Source: Amycolatopsis acidicola (GTDB taxonomy: Bacteria; Actinomycetota; Actinomycetes; Mycobacteriales; Pseudonocardiaceae). Taken from it: 64,000 nucleotides of DNA. Shown one piece after another: positions 28,139 through 37,020 of the stretch (within the stretch, counting starts at the first letter, position 1; each line of letters opens with the position of its first letter). Where the stretch lies: the NCBI RefSeq assembly GCF_007713735.2, contig NZ_VMNW02000014.1, positions 62,001-126,000 of the forward strand, read 5' to 3'. The position numbers and the translations under genes were made by a program. The notes beneath the pieces were generated by a model. It was not told the origin of the DNA. It was given only the letters and a program-made list of their open reading frames with translations, and ran no database searches.

Positions 28139-28155
28139 CCGTCCACAGTGGACGG
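28139..28155. other. 17-bp palindrome CCGTCCACaGTGGACGG
   Basis: Perfect 8-bp arms around a single central base, in the 87-bp gap between the convergent enoyl-CoA hydratase and Nudix genes. Its core GTCCANNNTGGAC recurs elsewhere in the window. A one-base loop makes it a poor terminator hairpin; a protein-binding site is more likely. Confidence 0.5.
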
Positions 28156-28182
28156 CTGGGCTCGGCGGCGGTGCGGCGGAAC

Positions 28183-28740
28183 TCAGCGTTCGTGCAGGAG
28201 CAGGAGCGTGTAGGCGGCGATCGACTGCGCGTCGGTGATCTCGGCGCGGGTGATCAGCTTCTCGAACTCGGTCCGGGAGAACCAGCCGGTGCGCATGTCC
28301 TGTTCCTCGTGCTCGCGCTCGTGCGGGCCCGCGGTGAGTTCGGTGGCGAGGAAGACGCGGCCGCGCTGGCTGGACATCCCGGGCGCCACGTCGAGCAGGC
28401 CGAGGTCGGTCATCCGGCCGGCGACGAGGCCGGTCTCCTCGCGCAGCTCCCTGGCAGCCAGCTCGGTGGCGTCCATGTCGGCGAGGCCGGGCGCGGTGCC
28501 CTGCGGGAACTCCCAGCGGCGCAGCCCCAGCGGGTAGCGGTACTGCTCGACGAGGTGCAGGCGATCGCCGTCGAGGGGGATCACGAGCGCGTAGTCGGGC
28601 TTGTCGACGACTCCGTAGATGCCGTCGGTGCCGTCGGGCCGCCGGATGCCGTCCTCGCGCACGGTCATCCAGCTGTTCCGGTACACCTCGCGGGAGCTCA
28701 GCTGTCGAATGGGATCCACTCCGACAGTGTGCCGAAGCAT
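28183..28740 (-). CDS. Nudix hydrolase (ADP-ribose pyrophosphatase-like)
   Basis: 185-residue Nudix protein: [21 protein letters not shown] leads into the Nudix box [21 protein letters not shown]. The metal-binding REUxEE part (RELREE) is intact, but the position that is Glu in most Nudix boxes, eight residues before this Arg, is Met. The WEFPQGT context is that of a nucleotide-sugar or ADP-ribose pyrophosphatase branch. The ATG at 28740 leaves only 16 bp to the divergent nucS gene; a GTG at 28722 would leave more room for a promoter. Substrate unproven. Confidence 0.88.
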   Translation of the reverse strand: MLRHTVGVDPIRQLSSREVYRNSWMTVREDGIRRPDGTDGIYGVVDKPDYALVIPLDGDRLHLVEQYRYPLGLRRWEFPQGTAPGLADMDATELAARELREETGLVAGRMTDLGLLDVAPGMSSQRGRVFLATELTAGPHEREHEEQDMRTGWFSRTEFEKLITRAEITDAQSIAAYTLLLLHER

Positions 28741-28756
28741 CTTCTACCCTCGCTGG

Positions 28757-29416
28757 GTGCGTCTCGTGATCGCTCGCTGCCAGGTCGACTACGCCGGCCG
28801 CCTGACCGCCCATCTGCCGATGGCCACCAGGCTGCTGCTCATCAAGGCCGACGGATCGGTGTCCATCCACTCCGACGACCGCGCCTACAAGCCGCTCAAC
28901 TGGATGAGCCCGCCCTGCTGGCTCATCGAGGACGGCGACATCTGGACGGTGCAGAACAAGGCAGGCGAGAAGCTCGTGATCAGCATCGAGGAACGCCTCG
29001 AGGAGCTGAAGCACGAGCTCGGCGCCGAGCCCGGCCTGGTCAAGGACGGCGTGGAGGCGCACCTGCAGGAGCTGCTCGCCGAGCACATCACCACACTCGG
29101 CGAGGGCTACAGCCTGATCCGGCGTGAGTACATGACGGCCATCGGCCCGGTCGACATCCTCTGCCGGGATGCCGACGGCGGCACGGTGGCCGTGGAGATC
29201 AAGCGCCGCGGCGAGATCGACGGGGTCGAGCAGCTGACCCGGTACCTGGAACTGCTCAACCGCGACCCGCTGCTCGCCCCGGTGCAAGGGGTCTATGCGG
29301 CGCAGTTGATCAAGCCGCAGGCCAGGACGCTGGCCGAGGACCGCGGGATCCGCTGCCTCACCTTGGACTATGACAAGCTCCGCGGCACCGAATCCGACGA
29401 GTTCCGCCTCTTCTGA
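28757..29416 (+). CDS. nucS: Mismatch-specific endonuclease NucS/EndoMS
   Basis: 219-residue enzyme that replaces MutS/MutL mismatch repair in many actinobacteria by cutting both strands at mismatches. The N-terminal DNA-binding part ([20 protein letters not shown]) is followed by the PD-(D/E)xK catalytic core, with D133 in GPVDILCRD and E147-I-K149 in VAVEIKRRG. The C-terminus ends in DEFRLF, resembling the tail that contacts the sliding clamp in corynebacterial and mycobacterial NucS. The GTG start at 28757 matches the family N-terminus. A 560-bp degenerate minisatellite begins directly after the stop. Confidence 0.95.
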   Translation: MRLVIARCQVDYAGRLTAHLPMATRLLLIKADGSVSIHSDDRAYKPLNWMSPPCWLIEDGDIWTVQNKAGEKLVISIEERLEELKHELGAEPGLVKDGVEAHLQELLAEHITTLGEGYSLIRREYMTAIGPVDILCRDADGGTVAVEIKRRGEIDGVEQLTRYLELLNRDPLLAPVQGVYAAQLIKPQARTLAEDRGIRCLTLDYDKLRGTESDEFRLF

Positions 29417-29436
29417 GGAGCGCACTCCGGTGGCCG

Positions 29437-30000
29437 GGCGTCGCTCGGCTCCTCGGCTCTCCGGCGTTCCGGCTCTCCGGTGGCTCGGTTCCTCGGCGGC
29501 CGGGTTCTCGGGTGGCCCGGCTTTTCCGGCGGCGCGGCTCTCAGGTGGCGCGGCTCCTCGGCGGCCCGGTGTGGCTGGGCGTTCCGGCGCCGCGGCTCTC
29601 CGTTGCCCTGGCGTTTCGGTGCCCCGGCTTTCCGGCTCTCCGGGTGGCCCCCATGCTCCGGCTTTCCAGTGCCTCGGCCCCCGGCATCGCCCGGCGTTCC
29701 AGCTTTCCGGTGCACCCGCGCCCCGGCATCGCTCGGCGCCAGCTCTCCAGCGCCCCAGCGCCCCAGCGCCCCAGCGTTCCGGCTCTCCGGCCCTCCGGCG
29801 CCGCGCGTCTCCGGCGCCAACGGCGCCCCGCCTCTCCGGTGCCAACGGCGCCCTGCCTCTCCGGCGCCCTGCCTCTCCGGCGCCCTGCCTCTCCGGCGCC
29901 CTGCCTCTCCGGCGCCCTGCCTCTCCGGCGCCCTGCCTCTCCGGCGCCCTGCCTCTCCGGCGCCCTGCCTCTCCGGCGCCCCGCCTCTCCGGCGCCCCCG
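29437..30000. repeat. Minisatellite, 16-bp unit
   Basis: GC-rich tandem repeat. Nine nearly identical 16-bp units GCCTCTCCGGCGCCCT start every 16 bp from about 29854 to 29982. To the left, from about 29437, are older diverged units of the same CTCCGG/TTCCGG flavour with irregular spacing of roughly 15-17 bp. All frames are open over much of the tract, but composition is purely repeat-driven and no start site or family is seen, so it is not taken as coding. The gradient from degenerate (left) to homogeneous (right) suggests recent expansion at the right side. Confidence 0.85.
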
Positions 30001-30115
30001 GCGTCACTCGGCGGTCCGGTGTGGACACACGGTCCGTGATCGGTTTGGTGCGCTCCGGTACCGGCACACAACCGCACAGACTCCGAGCCCGGATGTCGTT
30101 ACCGATCTGCAAGGT

Positions 30116-30183
30116 GACAATTCCACCGGTAAATGCCTCACGGCCGGGAAGAAAGTTGCGAACGCAACCTGTGAAGAATTGTC
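30116..30183 (+). ncRNA. Candidate structured leader RNA
   Basis: GACAATTC (30116-30123) and GAATTGTC (30176-30183) form an 8-bp closing stem around a hairpin GTTGC-GAAC-GCAAC (30155-30168) and a possible second arm (ACCGG with CCGG). The segment has lower third-position G+C than real genes here, so it is probably non-coding. An intrinsic terminator follows about 95 bp later and the symporter gene after that. It fits a leader that could control termination, but no known riboswitch class was recognised. Confidence 0.35.
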
Positions 30184-30276
30184 CGCCCCGGCCGGCCGGG
30201 AAAGCCGGCCCGAAGCCCGTGCCGACCCACCTCTGACGGTCGTCGTCGAGGCTCGCGCGGGCCTCGACGGGTAACG

Positions 30277-30314
30277 CCTGCCCGCACCGTTTGCTCAGGT
30301 GGGCAGGGGTTTTT
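30277..30314 (+). terminator. Rho-independent terminator upstream of the symporter
   Basis: Stem CCTGCCC (30277-30283) / GGGCAGG (30301-30307), extended by ACC/GGT, followed by GGTTTTT. It faces the plus direction, 270 bp before the symporter start and 860 bp after nucS. It may end read-through from the nucS-minisatellite side or serve as an attenuator for a leader RNA. The remaining 30315-30587 shows only a GGAGG ribosome site at 30576-30580. Confidence 0.7.
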
Positions 30315-30587
30315 GGCGCGGCGGGGCTTTGTCACGCGCGAGCCGGGAGCCCGGTCCTAGGTGTGTGCGAACCCTGGTCCCGTGTGAAGAACCCGCCGGC
30401 AGGTGAACGGACGCGATTCGAGTTGCCGACCGTGTCGCGGCGCGGTTGGCTCTTGGCCAAGTTCATCTCAACATGGACAAGTCGCCCCGGCTGAGATTCA
30501 CACGGGGGATACCAGGTAGTAATGTGCGCTCGTCAGCTTGATCCTGGTGTTTCTTGTTGAATGGTGTTGACTCGTGGAGGTGCACCG

Positions 30588-32288
30588 GTGCATGTCCTAG
30601 CCGCAGCGAACCTGCGACTTGATGCGAGCGCGATCGACTACGTGTTGCTCGCGTTCTATTTCGTGCTGGTGCTCGGCATCGGCTACCTGGCCCGGAAGCA
30701 GATTTCGACCAGCCTCGACTTCTTCCTCTCCGGGCGCTCTCTGCCCGCGTGGGTGACCGGCCTCGCCTTCATCTCCGCGAACCTCGGCGCGATCGAGGTC
30801 ATGGGCATGTCGGCCAACGGTGCGGAATACGGTCTGCCGACCGCGCACTACTTCTGGATCGGCGCCGTCCCGGCGATGCTGTTCCTCGGCGTCGTGATGA
30901 TGCCGTTCTACTACGGTTCCAAGGTCCGCAGCGTGCCGGAGTTCATGCTGCGCCGCTTCGGGCCGACGGCGCACTGGGTCAACGGCGCCAGCTTCGCGCT
31001 GGCGCAGATCCTGATCGCGGGCGCGAACCTGTACCTGCTGGCCAGTGTCGTGAACCTGCTGCTCGGCTGGAGCATCTGGGTCTCGATCATCGTCGCCGCG
31101 GTGATCGTGCTCGTGTACACCGCGCTCGGCGGGCTTTCGGCCGCCATCTACAACGAGGTGCTGCAGTTCTTCGTCATCCTCGCCGCGCTGATCCCGCTCA
31201 CCATCGCCGGGCTGTACAAGGTCGGCGGCTGGAGCGGCCTCGTCGACAAGGTGACCAACAGCCCCGGCGGCACCGCGCAGCTGCACTCCTGGCCGGGTAA
31301 CCAGCTCACCGGTTTCGGCAGCAACTTCCTGTCCGTGCTGGGCCTGGTGTTCGGCCTCGGCTTCGTGCTCTCGTTCGGTTACTGGACCACGAACTTCGTC
31401 GAGGTCCAGCGCGCGATGGCGTCGAAGAGCATGTCGGCCGCCCGCCGCACGCCGATCATCGGCGCGTTCCCGAAGATGTTCATCCCGTTCGTGGTGATCA
31501 TCCCTGGCATGATCGCCGCGGTCAGCGTCACCGAGCTGATGGGCGAGAACAAGCAGGCACTGCTGGACGGCAACGCCGCGCCCAGCGGCGCCACGTTCAA
31601 CAACGCGCTGCTGCTGCTCATGCGGGACGTGCTGCCGAACGGCATCCTCGGCGTCGCGATCGCCGGCCTGCTCGCCTCGTTCATGGCGGGCATGGCGGCG
31701 AACCTGAGCTCGTTCAACACGGTGTTCACCTACGACATCTTCCAGACCTACATCAAGAAGAACCGGCCCGACTCGTACTACCTCTCGACCGGCCGGGTCG
31801 TCACCGTGATCGCGACGCTGCTGGCGATCGGCACCGCGGCCATCGCTTCGAGCTACTCGAACCTGATGGACTACCTGCAGACGCTGTTCTCCTTCTTCAA
31901 CGCGCCGCTGTTCGCCACGTTCATCCTCGGGATGTTCTGGAAGCGGATGTCGAAGTCGGCCGGCTGGACGGGCCTGGTGACGGGTACCGCGGCCGCCATC
32001 GTGATCTTCGTGCTCAGCGAGACCGGCACGATCGACCTGCCGGGTCAGGGCACGAGCTTCGTCGCGGCGATCGCGGCCTTCGTGGTCGACATCGTGGTCA
32101 GTGTCGTGGTCACCATGTTCACGCCGGCCAAGCCGGAGGCGGAACTGGTGGGGCTGGTGTACTCGCTCACCCCGCGGGACACCCTCAAGCACGAGACCAC
32201 CGGCGACGACGCGGGCTGGTACCGCAAGCCCGTGCTGCTGGCCGGTATCGCGCTGGTCATCACCATCCTGCTGAACATCGCCTTCTAG
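30588..32288 (+). CDS. Sodium:solute symporter (SSS/SLC5 family)
   Basis: 566-residue transporter with about 13-14 membrane helices. Family hallmarks are DFFLSGRSLPAWVTGLAFISANLGAIEVMG near residues 40-70, VYTALGGLSAAIYNEVLQFF, and GYWTTNFVEVQRAMASKSMSAARRTPIIGAFPK. The branch resembles sugar/organic-solute SSS carriers rather than proline or acetate ones; substrate unknown. The GTG at 30588 was chosen because GGAGG lies 7 bp upstream; an ATG at 30561 would add nine residues. A 91-residue membrane protein follows 13 bp later, probably in the same operon. Confidence 0.9.
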   Translation: MHVLAAANLRLDASAIDYVLLAFYFVLVLGIGYLARKQISTSLDFFLSGRSLPAWVTGLAFISANLGAIEVMGMSANGAEYGLPTAHYFWIGAVPAMLFLGVVMMPFYYGSKVRSVPEFMLRRFGPTAHWVNGASFALAQILIAGANLYLLASVVNLLLGWSIWVSIIVAAVIVLVYTALGGLSAAIYNEVLQFFVILAALIPLTIAGLYKVGGWSGLVDKVTNSPGGTAQLHSWPGNQLTGFGSNFLSVLGLVFGLGFVLSFGYWTTNFVEVQRAMASKSMSAARRTPIIGAFPKMFIPFVVIIPGMIAAVSVTELMGENKQALLDGNAAPSGATFNNALLLLMRDVLPNGILGVAIAGLLASFMAGMAANLSSFNTVFTYDIFQTYIKKNRPDSYYLSTGRVVTVIATLLAIGTAAIASSYSNLMDYLQTLFSFFNAPLFATFILGMFWKRMSKSAGWTGLVTGTAAAIVIFVLSETGTIDLPGQGTSFVAAIAAFVVDIVVSVVVTMFTPAKPEAELVGLVYSLTPRDTLKHETTGDDAGWYRKPVLLAGIALVITILLNIAF

Positions 32289-32301
32289 GAGGAGGACAGC
32301 C

Positions 32302-32577
32302 ATGGCAACCCCATCAACCACGCGGGCGCGCAAAGCGGGCGCGTTCGACATCCGGCTGATCATCTCCCTGCTGACCGGCGTGTACGGCCTCGTGCTCACG
32401 ATCATGGGCGCGGCGTTCACCGACGAAGCCGAACGGGCGAAGTCGGGTGGCCTGAACATCAACCTGTGGGCGGGTATCGGTCTGCTGATCTTCACGGCGC
32501 TGTTCGTGCTGTGGGCGGTGCTGCGGCCGATCCGGGTGCCGGAGACCCCGGCCGAAGAGCCGCCCGCGGCCGAATAA
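32302..32577 (+). CDS. Small two-helix membrane protein next to the symporter
   Basis: 91-residue protein with two membrane segments (DIRLIISLLTGVYGLVLTIMG and INLWAGIGLLIFTALFVLWAVL) and an acidic proline-rich tail (PETPAEEPPAAE). A strong GGAGGAGG site precedes the ATG, and the gene lies 13 bp after the symporter stop. Several sodium:solute symporters are known to be encoded with small membrane partners that aid assembly; whether this is such a subunit is inference. Confidence 0.75.
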   Translation: MATPSTTRARKAGAFDIRLIISLLTGVYGLVLTIMGAAFTDEAERAKSGGLNINLWAGIGLLIFTALFVLWAVLRPIRVPETPAEEPPAAE

Positions 32578-32623
32578 CCAGGTTCGGCGTACCCGGCGAG
32601 GCCGGTGCGGATACGGTGCAGGC

Positions 32624-33604
32624 GTGCCATCGCCCGCTCCTTCCGCCCGGCCTCGCCGGTTTTTCGCGCTCCTGCTGGCCGTTTCGCTGACCACCGCGTG
32701 CGGGCCGGACCTGGCGCGGCAGAACTTCCCGCGCACCACGGTGACCGCGTCGGCCGCGCCGACCGACGGCCCGATCGACGACCCGGCCGTCACGCTCGAC
32801 GTGCAGCGCCTCGTCGACCCGTGCGCGCTGATGGATCCCGCGAGCATGGCTTCGCTCGGCACGGAGGACGAGGACGCGCGCTACTCCGACGATCTGGGCG
32901 AGTGTCACGACCAGCTCACCGACGCGGGCGGCAAACAGCTCCGGCTGGCGCTGACCCTGGGCGATCTGCTCACCAGCTCCGCCGACACCCAGGGCACCCT
33001 TGAAGGCCTGCCGCTGCAAGTGGACAAGCTCGACGACACCTCGTGCCTCGTTTCCGTGTACACGAGCCGGAACCCCGGGCTCGGCATCAGCGTGCAGACC
33101 GACTACGACGGCGGGAACTCCTGCAACGCCGGGCAGACGGCGTTGCAGAAAGTGTTGCAGCGTATGCACAACAACCCGGCCCGGCTGAACCAGCCGAAGG
33201 GCACGCTGCTGGCCGTCGACTTCTGCACGCTCGTCGACGACGCCACCATCACCTCCACCCTCGGGAAGGGCTCGAAGCCCTCGGCCTATGGCCTGCACGG
33301 CTGCACCTGGGACGGCGGCTCGGCGACCGCGTACTTCGACTACCGCGACACCTACGCGCCGACGGCGGAGGACGACGGCCAGCAGGTGGACCTCGGAAAC
33401 GGGAAAACCGCTTTCCAGAAGAAGGAAACCTACGCCGGCACGCGGTGCACGGTGAAATGGGTGCACCGGCCGACGCAGGACGACCAGGCCGAGGTCGTGT
33501 CCTTCCAGTACGAGAACTACAACGACGAGACCGGCGCGGACGACGCCTGCGGCAAGGCGGTCACGGTGGTCAAGGCCGCGTTGCCGAAACTGCCCACGCC
33601 TTAG
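32624..33604 (+). CDS. Secreted lipoprotein, DUF3558-like tandem domain
   Basis: 326-residue predicted lipoprotein: signal peptide with lipobox LTTAC (Cys at about residue 26), then two similar halves, each opening with a Cys-containing motif (LVDPCALMDPASM and VDFCTLVDDATI). The pattern of conserved Cys and short strands resembles DUF3558-type actinobacterial lipoproteins. It is a diverged paralogue of the two lipoproteins at 35999 and 37021. The GTG start lacks a clear ribosome site. Function unknown; it would sit on the outer face of the cytoplasmic membrane. Confidence 0.75.
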   Translation: MPSPAPSARPRRFFALLLAVSLTTACGPDLARQNFPRTTVTASAAPTDGPIDDPAVTLDVQRLVDPCALMDPASMASLGTEDEDARYSDDLGECHDQLTDAGGKQLRLALTLGDLLTSSADTQGTLEGLPLQVDKLDDTSCLVSVYTSRNPGLGISVQTDYDGGNSCNAGQTALQKVLQRMHNNPARLNQPKGTLLAVDFCTLVDDATITSTLGKGSKPSAYGLHGCTWDGGSATAYFDYRDTYAPTAEDDGQQVDLGNGKTAFQKKETYAGTRCTVKWVHRPTQDDQAEVVSFQYENYNDETGADDACGKAVTVVKAALPKLPTP

Positions 33605-33673
33605 CTGGTGTCTCGCCTTGATCGACGGTAGGAAGGTCAGGGCAGCACCAGCCAATGGAGGCGGAGGCTTGGC

Positions 33674-34675
33674 ATGAAAAAGATCATCAACGATCCGGCG
33701 AACGTCGTCACCGAGTCACTGCGCGGACTGGCACTCGCGCATCCCGAACTGCTGCGTGTCCAGTACGAACCGGACGTGGTCGTCCGCGCCGACGCCCCCG
33801 TGGCGGGCAAGGTCGCCGTCGTCTCGGGTGGTGGGTCCGGACACGAGCCGTTGCACGGTGGGTTCGTCGGCGTGGGCATGTTGGACGCCGCGGTGCCCGG
33901 GGCGGTCTTCACCTCCCCGACGCCGGACGCGGTGCAGGCCGCCGTCTCCGCCACCACGGGCGACGCGGGCGCGCTGCTGATCGTGAAGAACTACACCGGC
34001 GACGTGCTGAACTTCGAGACGGCGGCCGAGCTCGCCGCGGCCGAGGGGCTCGACGTGCGCAGCGTGGTCATCGACGACGACGTGGCGGTGGCGGATTCGA
34101 CGTTCACGGCGGGCCGTCGCGGGGTCGGTGGCACGGTGCTCCTGGAGAAGATCACCGGCGCCGCGGCCGAGCGCGGTGACTCGCTGGACGCGGTGGAAGC
34201 CTTGGCGCGCAAGGTGATCGGCCAGGTGCGCTCGATCGGCGTCGCGCTCACCGCGCCGACCGTCCCGCACGTCGGCGAGCCGAGTTTCGACCTCGCGGAC
34301 GACGAGATCGAGTTCGGCATCGGCATCCACGGCGAGCCCGGCCGCGAGCGTCTCAAGGCCGAGCCCGCCGACGCGCTGGTCGAGCGGATGGTCAACGCCG
34401 TCGTCGAGGACCTGCCGTTCGCCGACGGCGACCGCGTCCTGCTGTTCACCAATTCGATGGGCGGCACGCCGCTGGTCGAGCTGTACCTCGCGCACGGAAT
34501 CGCCGAGAAACTGCTGGTGGACCGCGGGATCACGGTGGAACGCAGACTCGTCGGCCCGTACATCACGAGCCTGGAGATGCAGGGGATCAGTATTAGCCTG
34601 CTCAAAGTGGACGAAGAGCTGACCGAACTGTGGGACGCTCCGGTCAGCACCGCCGCACTGCGCTGGAGGATTTGA
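33674..34675 (+). CDS. dhaK: Dihydroxyacetone kinase, DhaK substrate-binding subunit
   Basis: 333-residue subunit that binds dihydroxyacetone covalently. KKIINDPANVVTESLRGLALAHPELLRVQYEPDVVVRAD is the family start; VSGGGSGHEPLHGGFVG and YTGDVLNFETAAE follow. His219 in GIGIHGEPGRER corresponds to the active-site His218 of E. coli. With DhaL and DhaM it forms the phosphoenolpyruvate-dependent kinase making dihydroxyacetone phosphate. A GGAGG box lies upstream, and dhaL follows after 1 bp. Confidence 0.97.
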   Translation: MKKIINDPANVVTESLRGLALAHPELLRVQYEPDVVVRADAPVAGKVAVVSGGGSGHEPLHGGFVGVGMLDAAVPGAVFTSPTPDAVQAAVSATTGDAGALLIVKNYTGDVLNFETAAELAAAEGLDVRSVVIDDDVAVADSTFTAGRRGVGGTVLLEKITGAAAERGDSLDAVEALARKVIGQVRSIGVALTAPTVPHVGEPSFDLADDEIEFGIGIHGEPGRERLKAEPADALVERMVNAVVEDLPFADGDRVLLFTNSMGGTPLVELYLAHGIAEKLLVDRGITVERRLVGPYITSLEMQGISISLLKVDEELTELWDAPVSTAALRWRI

Positions 34676-34676
34676 G

Positions 34677-35309
34677 ATGGGATGCACCGCGAGCGGGGTC
34701 GCGGATGCGCTGCGGGCCGTGGCGGTCGTGGTCGCCGAGCACCGGGCCGAGCTGATCGAACTGGACCGGGCCATCGGCGACGGCGACCACGGCGAGAACC
34801 TCAACCGGGGTTTCACGGCCGTCGTCGCCGCGTTGGACGCCAAGACGCCGGAGACGCCCGGCGCCGTGCTGAAACTGGTGGCCACCACGCTGATCTCGAA
34901 GGTCGGCGGCGCCGCGGGTCCCTTGTACGGCACGGCTTTCCTCCGCGCGGCCACGTCGCTCGGTGACAAGTCCGAAGTGGACGTCGACGCGGCCGTCGCC
35001 GCACTGCGCGCGGGCCTGGAAGGTGTGCAGGCGCGCGGAAAGGCCGTCGCGGGCGACAAGACGATGGTCGACGCGCTGCTCCCCGCCGTCGCCGCTGCCG
35101 AGCAGGCGGCGGGCACGGAGGGGGCGGACCTCGCGGCGGTGCTGACGGCGGCGGCCGACGCGGCGGCAGGCGGCTATCAGTCCACAATGGACATGGTGGC
35201 GCGCAAGGGCAGGGCGTCGTATCTCGGTGAGCGCAGCGCGGGGCACCTCGATCCCGGAGCCCGCTCGACCAGCCTGCTGCTGGCCACGCTGGCGAAGGCG
35301 GCGCGATGA
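34677..35309 (+). CDS. dhaL: Dihydroxyacetone kinase, DhaL ADP-binding subunit
   Basis: 210-residue helical-barrel subunit that holds ADP and two Mg ions and passes phosphate from DhaM to dihydroxyacetone. The metal-binding Asp cluster is IGDGDHGENLNRGF near residue 40, followed by KVGGAAGPLYGTAFLRA and GDKTMVDALLPA. A GGAGG box at 34665-34669 precedes the ATG, and the stop overlaps dhaM by 4 bp (ATGA). The presence of a separate DhaL plus DhaM identifies a PEP-dependent rather than ATP-dependent kinase. Confidence 0.97.
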   Translation: MGCTASGVADALRAVAVVVAEHRAELIELDRAIGDGDHGENLNRGFTAVVAALDAKTPETPGAVLKLVATTLISKVGGAAGPLYGTAFLRAATSLGDKSEVDVDAAVAALRAGLEGVQARGKAVAGDKTMVDALLPAVAAAEQAAGTEGADLAAVLTAAADAAAGGYQSTMDMVARKGRASYLGERSAGHLDPGARSTSLLLATLAKAAR

Positions 35310-35992
35310 GCGTCGGGATCGTGCTGGTGTCCCACAGCGCGAAGCTGGCCGAAGGGCTCGCCGAGGTGGCCACGCAGATGGCGCCGGACGTCACGATCGT
35401 CCCGGCGGGCGGCATCGAGGACGGCGGGATCGGCACGGACTTCGACCTGGTCGTCGCCGCCGTCCAGCGCGCCGACTCGGGCGCCGGCGTGGTGCTGCTC
35501 TACGACCTCGGCAGCGCGCAGATGACGGCGGAGCTGGCGGTGGAGTCGCTCGCCGACCCCGAAGCGGCGGTGGTGGCCGACGCGCCGTTCGTCGAGGGCA
35601 CCGTCGCCGCGTCCGTCGCCGCGCAAGGCGGGGCCGATCGTGCCGCGGTGCTCGCCGCCGCGGCGGCCGCGGGCGCGCCGGATCTGGAGGCGCCGGCCGC
35701 CACCGGCGGCGCCGACGTGGACACCATCGAAGTGGTGCTGCACAACGATGTCGGCCTGCACGCCCGGCCCGCGGCCCTGCTCGCGCGGAGCCTCGCCGGG
35801 ATCCAGGCGGACGTCAGCGTGGTGCTCGGCGAACAGGAGGCGGACGCGCACAGCGTGCTGGCGCTGATGTCGCTGGGCGCCCGCAAGGGCGACCGGATCG
35901 AGATCAGGGCTCGCGGGCAGCAGGCGGGCCAGGCGCTGGCGACGGTGCGGGATCTGGTGGCGCGGAACTTCGACGAGCCCGGTGACGTCTAG
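35306..35992 (+). CDS. dhaM: Dihydroxyacetone kinase phosphoryl donor DhaM (EIIA-HPr fusion)
   Basis: 228-residue PTS-type protein. The N-terminal mannose-type EIIA domain has its phosphorylatable His10 in LVSHSAKLAEG; the C-terminal HPr domain has His152 in GLHARPAALLARS, and a Ser-46-like region further on. The longer E. coli form also has an enzyme I fragment, which is missing here, so enzyme I must be encoded elsewhere in the genome. It ends the dhaKLM operon; the next gene, a lipoprotein, starts 6 bp later and is probably read from the same transcript. Confidence 0.94.
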   Translation: MSVGIVLVSHSAKLAEGLAEVATQMAPDVTIVPAGGIEDGGIGTDFDLVVAAVQRADSGAGVVLLYDLGSAQMTAELAVESLADPEAAVVADAPFVEGTVAASVAAQGGADRAAVLAAAAAAGAPDLEAPAATGGADVDTIEVVLHNDVGLHARPAALLARSLAGIQADVSVVLGEQEADAHSVLALMSLGARKGDRIEIRARGQQAGQALATVRDLVARNFDEPGDV

Positions 35993-35998
35993 ATCGAC

Positions 35999-36958
35999 AT
36001 GCGTCGTTTGTGGGTGGCCGCGGTGGCCCTGCTGCTGACCGGTTGTGCCGGCACGGTTTCCGGGACGGCGTCGGTGAACACCCAGGAGGTCCAGCAGTAC
36101 CAGTTGCAGCGGACCCCGCTCACGTCGCAGGCTGCGTTCGGTGACGTGAGCACGGTCGACTACTGCAGTCTCCTCGATCTCGACCGGGTCAAGGCCGCGG
36201 GCGGCAACGGGCTGAGCGAGCCCGCGCGGAACTTCAACTACTGCCAGGTGAGCGGCAAGGTCTACGGCCAGGACATCGTGCTCGGCCTGGGGTACCTGAG
36301 CTCGCAGGGCGGCTCGCAAGAGAGGGTCGCGGATCCGGCCAAGGCGCTGTCGCGCGGTCTCGTCGCGCAGCGTTCGACGCGCAACGACAACAAGAGCTGT
36401 ACCTACTACCTCGCCTTCCCGGACGGCGTGAGCCTCCAGGTGTACGTGACGAACGAGTCCACCTACCCGTCGACCAGCGCCGGGCCGAGTCTGTGCGCGA
36501 TCAACGGCGCGGTGCTGGACGGAGCCGTCGCGAAGCTTTCGGCGAACCAGGCCGGGCATTTCCAGTTCGCGCCCGGCTCGCTCGGCACTGTCGACGCGTG
36601 CACGCTGCTGGACGTCGCCGAGGTCAACGCCCAGCTCGGCGGATCCTTGCGGCAGTCGGCTTTTCCGGCGAAACACCGCTGCCGCTGGCAGGACGCCCAG
36701 GGCAACCAGCTGGATCTGATGCTCGACGTGAGCGACGGGACGGGCTCGACGGCCGAGCAGATCGGCGGGCACGCCACCGACATCGCCCAGCTCGACGATG
36801 CCGGCCGCGATTGCCTGGCCACCGGCTCGGTCGCGCCGTACGACGGGCAGGTCGAGGTGGCGAACCTCTACGTCACCGTGGGCGAACCGCCGAAGGACGC
36901 GTGCGGCGTGGCACGGGCGCTGGCCGGGGTCGCCTGGCCACGGCTGCCCGCGACCTGA
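35999..36958 (+). CDS. Secreted lipoprotein, DUF3558-like (paralogue 2)
   Basis: 319-residue lipoprotein with signal peptide VAAVALLLTGC (lipobox LLTGC, Cys16) and two halves. Each half has a Cys-rich opening (STVDYCSLLDLDRV and GTVDACTLLDVAEVNAQLGG), and KHRCRWQDAQGNQL is shared with the next gene. It is a close paralogue of the protein at 37021, clearly from tandem duplication, and a distant one of 32624. Only 6 bp separate it from dhaM. Role unknown; possibly substrate-binding or envelope-related. Confidence 0.75.
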   Translation: MRRLWVAAVALLLTGCAGTVSGTASVNTQEVQQYQLQRTPLTSQAAFGDVSTVDYCSLLDLDRVKAAGGNGLSEPARNFNYCQVSGKVYGQDIVLGLGYLSSQGGSQERVADPAKALSRGLVAQRSTRNDNKSCTYYLAFPDGVSLQVYVTNESTYPSTSAGPSLCAINGAVLDGAVAKLSANQAGHFQFAPGSLGTVDACTLLDVAEVNAQLGGSLRQSAFPAKHRCRWQDAQGNQLDLMLDVSDGTGSTAEQIGGHATDIAQLDDAGRDCLATGSVAPYDGQVEVANLYVTVGEPPKDACGVARALAGVAWPRLPAT

Positions 36959-37020
36959 GGGGAACGGCGCACCGGCCCGGCACGTCTGAAAGCGCAACCG
37001 GACCCGAAGGACAAAAGAAA

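Noticed and set aside
30101-30190. FMN (RFN) or cobalamin riboswitch
   Set aside because: GGTGACAATTCC resembles a piece of RFN, but the other conserved boxes are missing; no cobalamin box is present.
29437-30238. Long repeat-rich coding frames over the minisatellite
   Set aside because: All frames are open only because the repeat lacks stop codons; no start site, no family and no codon bias.
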